64,000 nt of DNA from Natrinema saccharevitans (GCF_001953745.1 NZ_LWLN01000001.1:2728001-2792000); one strand, 5' to 3'; shown: positions 8,272 through 17,417, counted from the stretch's first letter. The notes: a model not told the origin generated them from the letters alone. Translations and numbers: made by a program.

Positions 8272-8715
8272 TTAGAACGTGTCCTCGATGATCTCGCCGA
8301 CCGCGAAGTTCGACTTGACCTCGGTGACTTCGATCTTGACCCGTTCGCCGACGTCGGCACCGGGGACGATGATGACGTACCCGCGCTCGACGCGGGCGAT
8401 ACCGTCTCCTTGCTTGCCGATGTCCTCGATTTCGACGTAGCGGGTTTCCCCGACGTCGACCGGTGGCTGCGGCTCCGACGGTGCGCTCTGGGGCTTGCTC
8501 GCCGACGTCGAGTCGTCGTCGGCGGTCGCCTCGTCCCGCGAGATGAGCGCGACGCGGTAGACCTCGCCGGGGTCGATGTCGCCGGTTTCGACCTCCTGAC
8601 GGGGTACTTCGATGACGTAGCGATCCTCCTCCTCCGAAACGTCCGTACTGAACAGACACAGCAGCTTTTCAGATATCTCCACAGGTAGACCCTCTATTTC
8701 ATTGCAGAGACCCAT
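8272..8715 (-). CDS. TRAM domain protein
   Basis: A 147-residue protein with a C-terminal TRAM domain (about residues 90-147: DVGETRYVEIEDIGKQGDGIARV, GYVIIVPGADVGERVKIEVTEV, FAVGEII). This is a small RNA-binding beta barrel that haloarchaea encode as stand-alone proteins. The N-terminal half is acidic and lacks known domains. The start at 8715 is used; a GTG at 8682, just before EISEKLLCLF, would also fit relatives. Stand-alone TRAM proteins are thought to act as RNA chaperones. Confidence 0.83.
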   Translation of the reverse strand: MGLCNEIEGLPVEISEKLLCLFSTDVSEEEDRYVIEVPRQEVETGDIDPGEVYRVALISRDEATADDDSTSASKPQSAPSEPQPPVDVGETRYVEIEDIGKQGDGIARVERGYVIIVPGADVGERVKIEVTEVKSNFAVGEIIEDTF

Positions 8716-8834
8716 CCATAATAGAACTACCGACACCGAGCCGTCGGTTGACGCGGAAAGGACCTCGTGTACCCGTTCGACCGGCCGGCTCGAGGGGCCG
8801 TGCGAACGAATGACGAGCCGAACGCAGACGAGAG

Positions 8835-10562
8835 TCAGTCCGCGCGCTCGAGCGGGCGGACCGTCGCGAACTGCGACAGATCGACCTCGGTACCGAAGTC
8901 CGCGTCGGCGAGCGACTGGTAGGGGCGGTCGACGACGATGTCGCCGGCGGTGCTGTCCCCGATGCCGGGGATGGCGGTGAGTTCGTCCATCGAGGCCGCG
9001 TTGAGATCCAGCGGATGGGGGACGCCGGTCACCGAGCGGTAGCCGTGATCGACGACCGCGACGTCGATCGTCCGCCCGAGTTCGCGTTCGCCCGGAATCC
9101 CGACCAGCAGGGGGTAGGTGCCGAGCTGGCGGCCGAAGGTCTTGCCGTCCTGATGGTACTCGAGGTGGACGTCGGGGAGGACGGTCCCCAGCGGGGCGAC
9201 CCGCTCGAGCATGGGGTTGTCGATCTCCTCGCGGACCCGCTTCTTGTAGCGTTTGAACACCCCTTTGTGATCGTTAGCGATCTCGGCCCCGGTGTCGCTC
9301 ATGTCGGTGCCGTCGAAGGCCATCACCTGCCGGATGTTGATCCGGCGGAGCATGTAGCCCTCGTCGTAGACCCGCTGGAGGAACTCGCGGTTGCGCTCGT
9401 AGGTCTCCTCCCGTTCGCCCTTGAGCCCGTGCAGGAGGTTGATGCCGGGAAGGAGCTTGGGGAGCCGGTTCGGAGCGTCACGCCCGAAACTCGGTCCGTC
9501 TCCGGGTCCCTCGCCGGGACGCCAGCCGGCCTCCTCGTTGACGATCCGAACGGCTTCGAAACACTCCTCGGCGCTGACGTTCAGATTGTTCTCCGCCTGG
9601 ACGACCGGATCGGCCGACTCGAGGCCGAACGCGGCCGTGTCGCCGGGCGTGTTGTGTTCGGCGATGATCCGGATCCCCTCGCGGCTCTGCTCGGGCCACT
9701 CGACGATCGTGACGGGATTCATGTTGTCCAGATGTAACGTCTCGAGGGCGGGCGCGACCTCGCGGATGCCGCCGTAGAGCTGGCGCAGGGCGTCGGGATT
9801 CGGGGCCTCGCCGTCGCCGCCGTAGGCGAGGATGTCGGCCTGCCGGCCGAGCCGGAAGTGTTTGACGCCGTAGTCAGAGAGGGCGTCGACCTCGCCGACG
9901 ACCGTCGGCGGCGGCCGGAACTCGGGGTTGCCATAGAGCGGTTCCGTACAGAACGAACACCGGTAGGCACAGCCCCGCGAGGTCTCGAGTTCGGCGATGA
10001 GGTGGTCGGGATGGTTGGGGTGTTGTTCGACGACGAACGCGCCCTCCCGGGCCCACCGCGAGACCTCCTCGACGTCGCGCATCCGGTTGTTGAAGCCCTC
10101 GAGGCCGCTCTCGACGAGATCGTAGACAGCGGCCTCGACGTCGCCCTTGGCGACGAAATCGAAGTCCAGGTCCTGCCGTTCGGTCTCGGTCGCACCGGCG
10201 TTTTCCTCGCCGACGCCGAACTTGACGGGGCCGCCCATCAGGCTCGTGCCGTTGGCGGTCCAGGCCAGTTTGCGGACCTCGTCGGGTTCGGCCGGCGTCC
10301 CGCCGACGTACTTGCCGGGGACGGTCATGCCGCCCAGATAGAGCAGGAGGTCGGCCTCGTCGACGTCCCGCCAGTAGTCGGGATCGTCGCGGAGCCGATC
10401 GATCGTGTGGTAGGTGATCCGCTCGCGGGGGACGCCCGCGTCGACGAGCGCGCCCGCCGCGTACCGGGGGTACGTCGAGATGTACGGCGGGACCCCGAAG
10501 TGTGCGGGCTCGTCGACGTAGCCGTCGACGATCGTCACCGACAGCGTCTCGGGGTCAGTCAT
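8835..10562 (-). CDS. Radical SAM protein with N-terminal B12-binding-like and C-terminal HhH regions
   Basis: A 575-residue protein. The Fe-S/SAM motif CAYRCSFC is at 198-205. Residues 1-180 resemble the cobalamin-type Rossmann module seen before many radical SAM cores. Residues about 515-545 (LNAASMDELTAIPGIGDSTAGDIV) are a helix-hairpin-helix. The ATG at 10562 is chosen because conserved sequence (MTDPETLSVTIVDGYVDEP) begins there. The family is conserved in archaea but the reaction is unknown; the HhH suggests nucleic-acid contact. It is a single gene on the minus strand. Confidence 0.85.
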   Translation of the reverse strand: MTDPETLSVTIVDGYVDEPAHFGVPPYISTYPRYAAGALVDAGVPRERITYHTIDRLRDDPDYWRDVDEADLLLYLGGMTVPGKYVGGTPAEPDEVRKLAWTANGTSLMGGPVKFGVGEENAGATETERQDLDFDFVAKGDVEAAVYDLVESGLEGFNNRMRDVEEVSRWAREGAFVVEQHPNHPDHLIAELETSRGCAYRCSFCTEPLYGNPEFRPPPTVVGEVDALSDYGVKHFRLGRQADILAYGGDGEAPNPDALRQLYGGIREVAPALETLHLDNMNPVTIVEWPEQSREGIRIIAEHNTPGDTAAFGLESADPVVQAENNLNVSAEECFEAVRIVNEEAGWRPGEGPGDGPSFGRDAPNRLPKLLPGINLLHGLKGEREETYERNREFLQRVYDEGYMLRRINIRQVMAFDGTDMSDTGAEIANDHKGVFKRYKKRVREEIDNPMLERVAPLGTVLPDVHLEYHQDGKTFGRQLGTYPLLVGIPGERELGRTIDVAVVDHGYRSVTGVPHPLDLNAASMDELTAIPGIGDSTAGDIVVDRPYQSLADADFGTEVDLSQFATVRPLERAD

Positions 10563-10747
10563 AGCTCCCGGTAGCGCCTCGAGGGGTAAAACGGTGACTA
10601 CACGCCCTGACCGAACGCCGCAGGAGTCCGCGAGTACCGGCCGCACGGCTACCGAGACTCGGTCTCGAGCGGGAGTGAGCCGGCCGGAGCCTGCAGCCGT
10701 CGTGGGTGAAGCCAATGTTGATTAGTTTCCCGACCGAACCGGACGGT

Positions 10748-10906
10748 ATGCCGCCGACGGAAGAGATCGTGTGTACCGACGACGACTGTTTTCTCGATAT
10801 CTTCGAGAACCACTACACCTACGACGTTCCCGACGACCTCGAGGTTTCCGACCTGTCGTGTCCGGTCTGTGGCGGGACCGACTGTCTCGAGCGGGTCGAA
10901 CTCTGA
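10748..10906 (+). CDS. Small zinc-ribbon protein (DUF7559-like)
   Basis: A 52-residue acidic protein with a C-terminal knuckle CPVCGGTDC and another Cys pair (CTDDDC) near the N-terminus, enough for one zinc site. The start at 10748 gives the short conserved form MPPTEEIVC. Proteins of this size and pattern are frequent in haloarchaea; function unknown. Confidence 0.7.
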   Translation: MPPTEEIVCTDDDCFLDIFENHYTYDVPDDLEVSDLSCPVCGGTDCLERVEL

Positions 10907-11108
10907 CGGGGGAATGGCGTCCGTCCGTCGCCCTGCTGCGGACGATATCGAGCCGCGCGTCTGACGTTTCTTTTGTTCCGGGCAAAAGGGATATGAAGCG
11001 GGCTCGTGTATCCGTTCGTACGGTCATGTCTACCACGTACTGCCAGTCCCTTCTCTCGGCCCCCACGACCGTCGCTCGCGCCGACTGTCCCGCCCGGGGT
11101 GAGTTTCC

Positions 11109-11552
11109 GTGAGTCTCAAAGACCTCGGCAGCTCAGTCGGCAGGACGTTGTATCGACAGATCGGACGCGCGAACGGCCGCGTCCAGAATCACCGCTCGCT
11201 CGCCGTCGATATCCTCGAGACCGACGACGCCTATCGGGTCGTCTTCGACGCGCCCGGTGCCGAACCGGACGACGTTCAGGTTCGATATCTCGATGGCACC
11301 GTCAAGCTCCGGATCGATCGCTTCCGAGGATTCCACGAGGGTTACGAGATGCGGTTCCCCGGCCGGGGGATGTCGCTGTCGGGCGTCGCCGAACTGCCCG
11401 CCGACGCCGTCGTCGACCCCGACGCCGGAACCGCTCGCCTCACCGAAACCGGAACGCTGAGCGTCGAGATTCCGAAAGGGTCGTCGCTCGAGGAATCCGA
11501 CCGGAGCGCGTCCGCGGAGACGGACACCGAACCGGTCACCGTCGACGACTGA
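11109..11552 (+). CDS. Hsp20/alpha-crystallin family small heat-shock protein
   Basis: A 147-residue protein from a GTG start. Residues about 32-120 form the alpha-crystallin domain: LAVDILETDDAYRVVFDAPGAEPDDVQVRYLDGTVKLRI, then GMSLSGVAELPADAVVDPDAGTARLTETGTLSVEIPK, close to the A-x-x-x-n-G-v-L hallmark. The tail is acidic. Such chaperones hold unfolding proteins, and one branch works on gas-vesicle proteins; nothing around here suggests gas vesicles. It converges with the FAD oxidoreductase, with 1 bp between the stops. Confidence 0.82.
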   Translation: MSLKDLGSSVGRTLYRQIGRANGRVQNHRSLAVDILETDDAYRVVFDAPGAEPDDVQVRYLDGTVKLRIDRFRGFHEGYEMRFPGRGMSLSGVAELPADAVVDPDAGTARLTETGTLSVEIPKGSSLEESDRSASAETDTEPVTVDD

Positions 11553-11553
11553 A

Positions 11554-12747
11554 TCAGTTCGGCTCCGTCGTCGTACCCGTCGCGATCTCGAATTCTTCGT
11601 CGCCGTCGAATCTGGTTGGATCGAACGCCGCGACCCCGTCGCTGCCGAGGATCTCGTCCGCGAGTCGCTGTCCGATCGCCGGCGCGCGCATGAAGCCGTG
11701 GCCCTGGAACCCGGTCGCGACGTAGAACCCGTCCCGAACCTGTCCGACCAGCGGGTCCCGGTCCGGAGTCGCCGTACAGAGCCCGGCCCACGACCGCGTG
11801 ACGGCGTTCTCGGCCGCGAGATCGAGCGCTGGAACCCGATGTGAGATCCGCTCGCGGAGGTCGGTTCGGAACTCGGGATCGGCCTCGCGATCGTAGCCGT
11901 CGGGATCGGCTTCGCGTTCCTCGGTCCCGTCGCCCGCGAGGACGCCCTCGGCGTGGGGTCGCAGGTAGAAGTCGCCGCTGGCGTCGTAACACATCGGCTC
12001 CGACAGGTCCACGTCCGCGACCAGCGCCTGGACGCGATAGGGCTTCACGGCCAGTTCGAGGCCCGCGTCCGCGAGCAATCCACCGGTCCGGGCTCCGGCG
12101 GCCACGAGGACCGCGTCGACCTCGTGGACCGCGCCGTCCGGGCGGATCACGCGGGCGGGATCGGGCCGGACTTCGACCGGCATCTCGGTCTCCAAGGTCG
12201 CGCCCGCACCGGTGGCCGCGGCCGCGAGACAGGCGGTGTACTCGGCGGGATCGGCGTAGCCCGCCGCGCCGGCGATCCCGGCGACGGCCACGTCGTCGGT
12301 CCGCAGGGCGGGGAACCGGTCCGAGAGCGCGTCGCCCTCGAGTTCGAGCGCGACGACGCCGTTCTCTTGCATGCGCCCGACCTGGTCCCGGATCGCGTCG
12401 GCGCGGTCGGGGTCGTCCTCGCGGGCGAGCCACACGTAGGGACACTCGGCGAACGCGAAGGTATCGTCGCCCGAGAGCGCGCGGAAGCGCTCGATGGCGT
12501 CGCCGGCGATCTCCGCGTCGAGCCCGTCCGCGAACGCGTCGTAACAGATCCCCGCCGCCCGGCCGCTGGCCCCGCTGGCGACGCTTCCGCGGTCGTAGAC
12601 AGTCACGTCGGCACCCTCGCGCGCGAGGTCGTAGGCCGCGGTCGCGCCGACGGCGCCCGCGCCGACGACCGCGACCTCGAGGCCCCTGCCGTCCTTCGTG
12701 AACGCGTCCGCACCGACCGCTAGCTCGACGTCGTCCGGTCCGCTCAT
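11554..12747 (-). CDS. FAD-dependent oxidoreductase (DAO family)
   Basis: A 397-residue flavoprotein. The dinucleotide fold (LEVAVVGAGAVGATAAYDLAREGADVTVYDRG) spans about residues 23-55, and the C-terminal DPLVGQVRDGFYVATGFQGHGFMRAPAIGQRLADEI closes the FAD site as in glycine/sarcosine oxidase and D-amino-acid dehydrogenase relatives. The ATG at 12747 gives an acidic leader before the fold. The substrate, probably an amino acid or N-methyl compound, is not readable. Confidence 0.85.
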   Translation of the reverse strand: MSGPDDVELAVGADAFTKDGRGLEVAVVGAGAVGATAAYDLAREGADVTVYDRGSVASGASGRAAGICYDAFADGLDAEIAGDAIERFRALSGDDTFAFAECPYVWLAREDDPDRADAIRDQVGRMQENGVVALELEGDALSDRFPALRTDDVAVAGIAGAAGYADPAEYTACLAAAATGAGATLETEMPVEVRPDPARVIRPDGAVHEVDAVLVAAGARTGGLLADAGLELAVKPYRVQALVADVDLSEPMCYDASGDFYLRPHAEGVLAGDGTEEREADPDGYDREADPEFRTDLRERISHRVPALDLAAENAVTRSWAGLCTATPDRDPLVGQVRDGFYVATGFQGHGFMRAPAIGQRLADEILGSDGVAAFDPTRFDGDEEFEIATGTTTEPN

Positions 12748-13065
12748 TGACGATCGCCCTCCGACGCGGTGGCCGATCCGTTCGACGCCTGCCCGTCGGC
12801 TGCGTGTTCGGTTCGCATAGCGGTCACTCGTGTGTCGGTCCACTTACCTCTGGGTGGTTGCGCTGTCCGAGCGAACGCATCGCCTGTGCGAAGACCGGCG
12901 CGTCGAACGAAAGGGGGAGTGGATGGGGGAAGAGGGGGTACGACGGCAGGGGGCGTGAAGCTCCATGGTTCAGCGCCGATCGTCCCTGCCGTACCTTCGG
13001 ATATTCCCCGATCACGGATACGGTTACTCCCAAATAAATTTGGCCGAGCGCGACATCGACGCGGC
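12748..13065. other. Intergenic region with the left edge of a segmental repeat
   Basis: No gene is seen in these 318 bp. From about 12908 the sequence matches 16496 onward: a purine-rich stretch, then a stem made by GTACGACGGCAGG and CCTGCCGTAC around the shared CTCCATGGTTCAGCGCCG. The conserved stem lies 3' of both membrane-protein genes and may end their transcripts. Confidence 0.5.
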
Positions 13066-13375
13066 TCAAGTCACGTACAACGAGTATGCGATCACGAAGA
13101 AGCCGGCCAGTACTAGCAGGCTCTCGAGGAGGATGCCGGTCATCAGCGGGACGCCGAGTATTTCATACAGCATGCCGGCCAGTACCAGTCCGAGGGTGAC
13201 GAGACCGAAGCCGAGCGAGAGATAGCCCAGCGCGGGCTGGCGGGTGCGCCGGTAGGCCTTGTAGGCGAAGAACGTGATGACGCCGCCGACGATGAGAACC
13301 AGCGTCTTGACGACCGCGAGGGCGATCGCGGTCGGCATTGCCGCGGCGGAGATCCACATGACTATTCTCATTTCG
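12908..13375. repeat. Left copy (A) of a segmental tandem duplication
   Basis: About 470 bp that align with 16496-16960, covering a complete small membrane-protein gene and its flanks. Coding parts are nearly identical in protein; flanks have drifted. In copy B the repeat continues into an intact CDGSH gene. Here it is cut near 13375-13430 by AT-rich DNA and resumes at 16248 as a decayed CDGSH gene. Confidence 0.75.
13066..13359 (-). CDS. DUF7521-like small membrane protein, copy A
   Basis: A 97-residue protein with three membrane segments (about 8-31, 43-66 and 71-95) and a basic loop FAYKAYRRTRQ after the first. MWISAAAMPTAI is taken as the start because both copies share it; an in-frame ATG four codons upstream is possible. 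It differs from copy B (16650-16943) at only a handful of residues. In haloarchaea this family often lies near regulators; function unknown. Confidence 0.75.
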   Translation of the reverse strand: MWISAAAMPTAIALAVVKTLVLIVGGVITFFAYKAYRRTRQPALGYLSLGFGLVTLGLVLAGMLYEILGVPLMTGILLESLLVLAGFFVIAYSLYVT

Positions 13376-13638
13376 ATATTCAAGACCTGTACCAAGAATA
13401 TTTCCTTTGTCCGATGAACTGGCACGTAATATCGAATATCGAGACTAGTTGCCTCAAAATCAGTCCAGATCGATGAGGAGATTTAGCAATCGGTCAAGGA
13501 TATCATATAGGGCAAGGGAAAATAGCAATGTGAAATGATTTTATATTCCCCTATGATAGAAAAACACCTTTGGGTATTATGTTATATTAGTTCAATTGAA
13601 TCAATTACGCGTGAGATTTAATGAAACAACTATTGTGC

Positions 13639-14364
13639 TCATTCTCTCAACGCAAACACATCAACTTCTGTGTCCCCAATACTTATTTCGTCAAAATCAC
13701 AATGAGGGTAAATAAATTCCAATGAATACCTCTCTCCAATTTCTGGGTCGGAGATCGTTCTCTCTTCACTCTGGACAAGTGTTCCTGATTTAGAGTACAG
13801 ATTTAGACGGACATATATCGGGTACTGTTCGTCTTTGTTCTCGACCTCTACTAAGGTACCACGACTGGTATCAGCACCACTATTAATTCCCCTCCAAGAA
13901 ATATTATTCACCCTTACTTCTTCTGGTGAAACCATAGTCGGTCCCCCATCTTCTTCCGCTGCTAGTTGTATCTCATAATGATCAACTACTTTTGAACCCG
14001 CTTCAAAAGAGGCCACAAAACGATATTCTATATTTTCTTGACTACTATAGACCATATCAGAAGCGGCTCCTATCTTTGATGACTCTGAAAAAAATTCCAC
14101 ATTGATTTTGTTTATATTTCCTAGCTCAAGTACTCCTCTCACACTATAAACTTCGCCCCTATTTTTATAAATATTATGTGATTTTATTATGTCTTTTCTA
14201 TGATTCACAACGCCATCAGCGTCAATTATATTGCATGGAGGGTTAGTCTTATTATCTTCAATATATGTGGTTTTATCGCCACTATTATTTGCATCTCTTG
14301 CTGAACAACCACTGAGATATGATATGAATGGTACACTACTAGCCAGAAACTTTCTGCGCTCCAT
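13639..14364 (-). CDS. Hypothetical Tat-type lipoprotein in AT-rich insert
   Basis: A 241-residue protein not recognised beyond its leader: MERRKFLASSVPFISYLSGC has a Tat-like RRKFLAS and a lipobox (LSGC, Cys20). The mature part is rich in beta-strand-like segments (YRFVASFEAGSKVVDHYEIQL, TLVEVENKDEQYPIYVRLNLYS) and could be one or two Ig-like domains. Codon use is strikingly AT-rich compared with flanking chromosome. It is third in a minus-strand set of three exported or partner genes. Confidence 0.65.
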   Translation of the reverse strand: MERRKFLASSVPFISYLSGCSARDANNSGDKTTYIEDNKTNPPCNIIDADGVVNHRKDIIKSHNIYKNRGEVYSVRGVLELGNINKINVEFFSESSKIGAASDMVYSSQENIEYRFVASFEAGSKVVDHYEIQLAAEEDGGPTMVSPEEVRVNNISWRGINSGADTSRGTLVEVENKDEQYPIYVRLNLYSKSGTLVQSEERTISDPEIGERYSLEFIYPHCDFDEISIGDTEVDVFALRE

Positions 14365-14446
14365 AATATAGTTTCCAAGTGCTTTGAATATAAACTATTC
14401 TATATAGAACCGGTCCGTATTATTATCTCATTTGGGCATACATTCC

Positions 14447-15199
14447 CTATAAAGAATCCTTCATTTCCACATGTAAAGCCCCGTGATTTCTTACCTCAAT
14501 CACAGGCTCTAAATCTATTTTTATAGTGTAATTATGTTTGTTACTTTCTCCATTTATCTCTACAGTATCTCCTTTCCCCCATTCTTTTCTCACTCTCTCG
14601 TCCTTATTTTTTATATTTGGAGATTTTGATATGTTAGCCTTCGCACTTCTAACTGGGAGTTTGTGTTTCATCATTTCTCCGAGATTCACCTCATACGGTT
14701 TCTGATTTACGTCCGTTTTAATATTCCCTCCCGAAGAGATTTTATTTACCCTAATTTTAGGAGTAGTATACTCTTCGGAGAGAGATATTACTGCTGCTGG
14801 AGCACCATTTTTTGTTAATTCGACTACTGGTGCGCTTGTCCGTCGTTCAAAGTGGATCTCTGATCCGGGTTTCTCAAATGAATTGTAATATATTACCTTT
14901 TTATTATTCCTCAATATTTCTAATTCCCTATCATCTAATGAGCGTTTATAGATAGTGACTTTCCTATTATTCGCCTGAATGTCAAACGGTCTAGGGTCGC
15001 AATATGTCGAGTAGTTCAAATTAGATATCTGTTCTTTATCTATATTAACCATATTGCTTTTTTCAGATATTATTGATAGATGAATCGGGCCAATTCCAGT
15101 TGAGGAAGCCTGTGCTGTTTTGCTTACTGCGCCAAGGCCTATGACTGAACTAGACTTCAAAAATTGCCGTCTCTCGATTTCTCTGGTATTTTCCTTCAT
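14447..15199 (-). CDS. Hypothetical Tat-exported protein in AT-rich insert
   Basis: A 250-residue protein with a Tat signal (ERRQFLKSSSVIGLGAVSKTAQA, roughly residues 9-31) and no lipobox, so it is probably released or held by partners. The mature part is basic (many Lys), unusual for a haloarchaeal secreted protein, and fits low-GC foreign DNA. It starts 8 bp after the stop of the HEALH protein, so translation is probably coupled. No domain is recognised. Confidence 0.62.
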   Translation of the reverse strand: MKENTREIERRQFLKSSSVIGLGAVSKTAQASSTGIGPIHLSIISEKSNMVNIDKEQISNLNYSTYCDPRPFDIQANNRKVTIYKRSLDDRELEILRNNKKVIYYNSFEKPGSEIHFERRTSAPVVELTKNGAPAAVISLSEEYTTPKIRVNKISSGGNIKTDVNQKPYEVNLGEMMKHKLPVRSAKANISKSPNIKNKDERVRKEWGKGDTVEINGESNKHNYTIKIDLEPVIEVRNHGALHVEMKDSL

Positions 15200-15207
15200 A
15201 TTATCAC

Positions 15208-15939
15208 CTAATTGTTGTTTTCAAATGTGTGTTTAACAGCCTCTTTTTCACACTGTGTAAGGCTTGTTGTATACCCGACCTTAGAATAGGTAACTGATCT
15301 CAAACAGTCTCCATTTGACCACTCGTCGTAACCATATCCGCCTAAGAGGGGACTAGCTACGCCATTATAGTATCCACTACTGTCAGAGAGAAGCGTACCG
15401 AGGAAATGATCACGGTTGGTTTGGTTATCGCAACAGTCAACATTACCAATCAGATTATCAACCTCATCAATAGCATTGTTTACAGTGGTGTGAAGAGCTT
15501 CATGTACTGTCCGATTAGCAATCCTGTTATAACCGTTGATATCATCAGTTCCTACGGTCGCGTGCCTTGAGGTTGTAAACGCCTGTGAACCGTTAGATCT
15601 AATAGTTGAATTTCCGAGACCCCCGCCGTGTTTATTAGTGACTGATAAATGCGTCCCTGCTTCCCCTACTTCGTTTTCTACCCATTCACCGAAATCATTG
15701 TGTGTGCTTTTTAATTCGGATCCGACACTGAGATCTGTTTCTTCTTCAAGGTTACCCACAAACCGGAACACCACAAATGAACTGATAATGTCCTCCCTGT
15801 ACAATGTATCACAAAAGTCAATCATGGCATCCTGTACTGTGGTATATAAGAGTCCCTCATCATCGCTTTCCCATGCGTAGAGGTACACTCTGTAGTCGTC
15901 TCCGATTCCATGCTTGTCGACTATCTCAAATTGCGCCAT
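15208..15939 (-). CDS. Putative zinc metalloprotease (HExxH) in AT-rich insert
   Basis: A 243-residue protein with HEALH at 146-150 in a helix-like setting (NRTVHEALHTTVNNAIDEV), the classic zincin motif. The downstream Asp- and His-rich segment (DCCDNQTNRDHF) could give the third ligand. There is no signal peptide, although two Tat substrates follow in the same operon. Four cysteines in the C-terminal third could pair. Protease activity is inferred from the motif alone; the rest of the sequence is unfamiliar to me. Confidence 0.6.
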   Translation of the reverse strand: MAQFEIVDKHGIGDDYRVYLYAWESDDEGLLYTTVQDAMIDFCDTLYREDIISSFVVFRFVGNLEEETDLSVGSELKSTHNDFGEWVENEVGEAGTHLSVTNKHGGGLGNSTIRSNGSQAFTTSRHATVGTDDINGYNRIANRTVHEALHTTVNNAIDEVDNLIGNVDCCDNQTNRDHFLGTLLSDSSGYYNGVASPLLGGYGYDEWSNGDCLRSVTYSKVGYTTSLTQCEKEAVKHTFENNN

Positions 15940-16247
15940 TCATAGGTGAAATTGATTGTTACGAACATGATACTTTCTGTTAAAACATACACACATTTTA
16001 ATATACTATATGTTAATAAGTTATAGTATAACGGGATAGTTCTAAATGCGCTCTATACGGATTGGCCCAGTAATACGCTCATTTTCCTTGTCACTATGAT
16101 AGCTCATATTTGCAGACGATTCATTCAAGTTTACAGACGCCAGCTCCTGCACTGAGTTTGAACAGTGGGTCTCGAAGTGCTATCGCAAATCAACACGCAC
16201 TCGACTGAGGGTGAACGGGTTGGGAATAGACCCTGAAATCATCCTCG
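15940..16247. other. AT-rich promoter region and right edge of the insert
   Basis: No gene is seen. Positions 15960-16030 are strongly AT-rich and probably hold the promoter of the three-gene minus-strand unit. ATGCGCTCTATACGG at 16044 resembles the loop of the stem-loop motif found three times in the tRNA-Phe island. GC content rises to the chromosomal level by about 16,140, so the insert border lies near there. Confidence 0.45.
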
Positions 16248-16475
16248 ATGACGCGACTGGTCGAACTCGAGACAAAGAGCCCTAAAAGCTCGAACCGGAC
16301 GACATCAACGACGAGAACGGCGACATGGCGGTCTGTCAGTGCGGCTCTTGGACGGCTTCCCCTTCTGTGACAGGAGCTACTGGCGGACCCACGACGAAGC
16401 GACGGAACAACCCACGTCTACGAGGACGAGGAGCAACGGGTCCTCGAGGAAGCGCTGGACCCTCGAGTAGCTGTT
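16248..16475 (+). pseudogene. Decayed CDGSH iron-sulfur gene, copy A
   Basis: This aligns base for base with the intact gene at 17181-17417 (same first 24 bases, ATGACGCGACTG onward). It has a one-base deletion near codon 12 and a further small length change after CAGTGCGG. The cluster-binding CDGSH has become CDRSY, losing the histidine ligand. It can no longer make a working protein. It is the separated partner of the copy A membrane gene. Confidence 0.8.
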
Positions 16476-16495
16476 CGGACGATTGCCCCGGAAGG

Positions 16496-16960
16496 AAAAG
16501 GGAGCGTGGGTGGGGGAGAAGGGGTACGACGGCAGGACCGCGGAACTCCATGGTTCAGCGCCGGTCGTCCCTGCCGTACACTCACTCACTCCGGAAGCAC
16601 GGATACGAGTGATCCAAATATATTTGACCGAGCACCGCCTCGGCGCGGCTCAGGTCACGTACAGGGAGTGCGCGATCACGAGGAACCCGGCCAGAACCAG
16701 CAGGCTCTCGAGGAGGATACCGGTCATCAGTGGGACGCCGAGTACCTCGTACAACATACCGGCGAGTACTAGACCGAGTGTAACGAGGCCGAAGCCGAGC
16801 GAGAGATAGCCCAGCGCGGACTGACGAGTGCGCCGATAGGCCTTGTAGGCAAAGAACGTAATGACGCCGCCGACGACGAGAACGAGCGTCTTGACGACCG
16901 CGAGGGCGATCGCGGTCGGCATTGCCGCGGCGGAGATCCACATAGCGATTTCTATCCTGA
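16496..16960. repeat. Right copy (B) of the segmental duplication, membrane-gene part
   Basis: Matches 12908-13375. Copy B is uninterrupted: the membrane gene, then about 240 bp, then the intact CDGSH gene in divergent orientation. It therefore shows the original layout of the duplicated unit (about 0.92 kb, to 17417). Confidence 0.75.
16650..16943 (-). CDS. DUF7521-like small membrane protein, copy B
   Basis: A 97-residue paralogue of 13066-13359 with the same three membrane segments. Substitutions are conservative (for example VLVVGG for VLIVGG, AHSLYVT for AYSLYVT), so both copies appear to be under selection. The start MWISAAAMPT at 16943 is supported by the matching copy. It is divergent from the CDGSH gene at 17181, with 237 bp between. 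Confidence 0.75.
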   Translation of the reverse strand: MWISAAAMPTAIALAVVKTLVLVVGGVITFFAYKAYRRTRQSALGYLSLGFGLVTLGLVLAGMLYEVLGVPLMTGILLESLLVLAGFLVIAHSLYVT

Positions 16961-17180
16961 TTTTCAATAGCCGAACCAAGAACCTTGCCGTTCCTGAAGG
17001 CGATGTTCCGTGCCACCACGACTCGTGGACAGTCGCCGATACTGGGAGTCGGCGTCGACGACCGATCACGGGATTACGGTCGTAACTGCTTTCGCCGTGG
17101 GGTGGCGCGCTGGCACGCCACACCGCCGTGACACGGCCGCGAGCGAACCGTTTTGACGACGGCGACACGAGACACACGCG

Positions 17181-17417
17181 ATGACGCGACTGGTCGAACT
17201 CGAGGCGAACGGCCCTCGGAAGCTCGAGCCGGACGACATCGACGACGAGAAGGGCGACGTGGCGGTCTGTCAGTGCGGGCTCTCGGACGACTTCCCCTTC
17301 TGTGACGGGAGCCACCGGCGGACCCGCGACGAGGCGGACGGTACGACGTACGTCTACGAGGACGGACAGCGACGAGAAGTCAAGCGGGTCGTGACGACTG
17401 ACGACGCGGAGGAGTAA
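17181..17417 (+). CDS. CDGSH iron-sulfur domain protein
   Basis: A 78-residue protein with one complete CDGSH site: C30, C32, C41 and H45 in CQCGLSDDFPFCDGSH, which holds a [2Fe-2S] cluster with a histidine ligand. Such small soluble proteins act in electron transfer or cluster handling. The C-terminal YVYEDGQRREVKRVV is basic. A dead copy lies at 16248-16475. It sits just before the copper-ATPase operon but on the other strand. Confidence 0.88.
   Translation: MTRLVELEANGPRKLEPDDIDDEKGDVAVCQCGLSDDFPFCDGSHRRTRDEADGTTYVYEDGQRREVKRVVTTDDAEE

Noticed and set aside
16325-16612. Plus-strand frame over the decayed CDGSH region
   Set aside because: It arises from the frameshifted pseudogene and runs into the repeat; not an independent gene.
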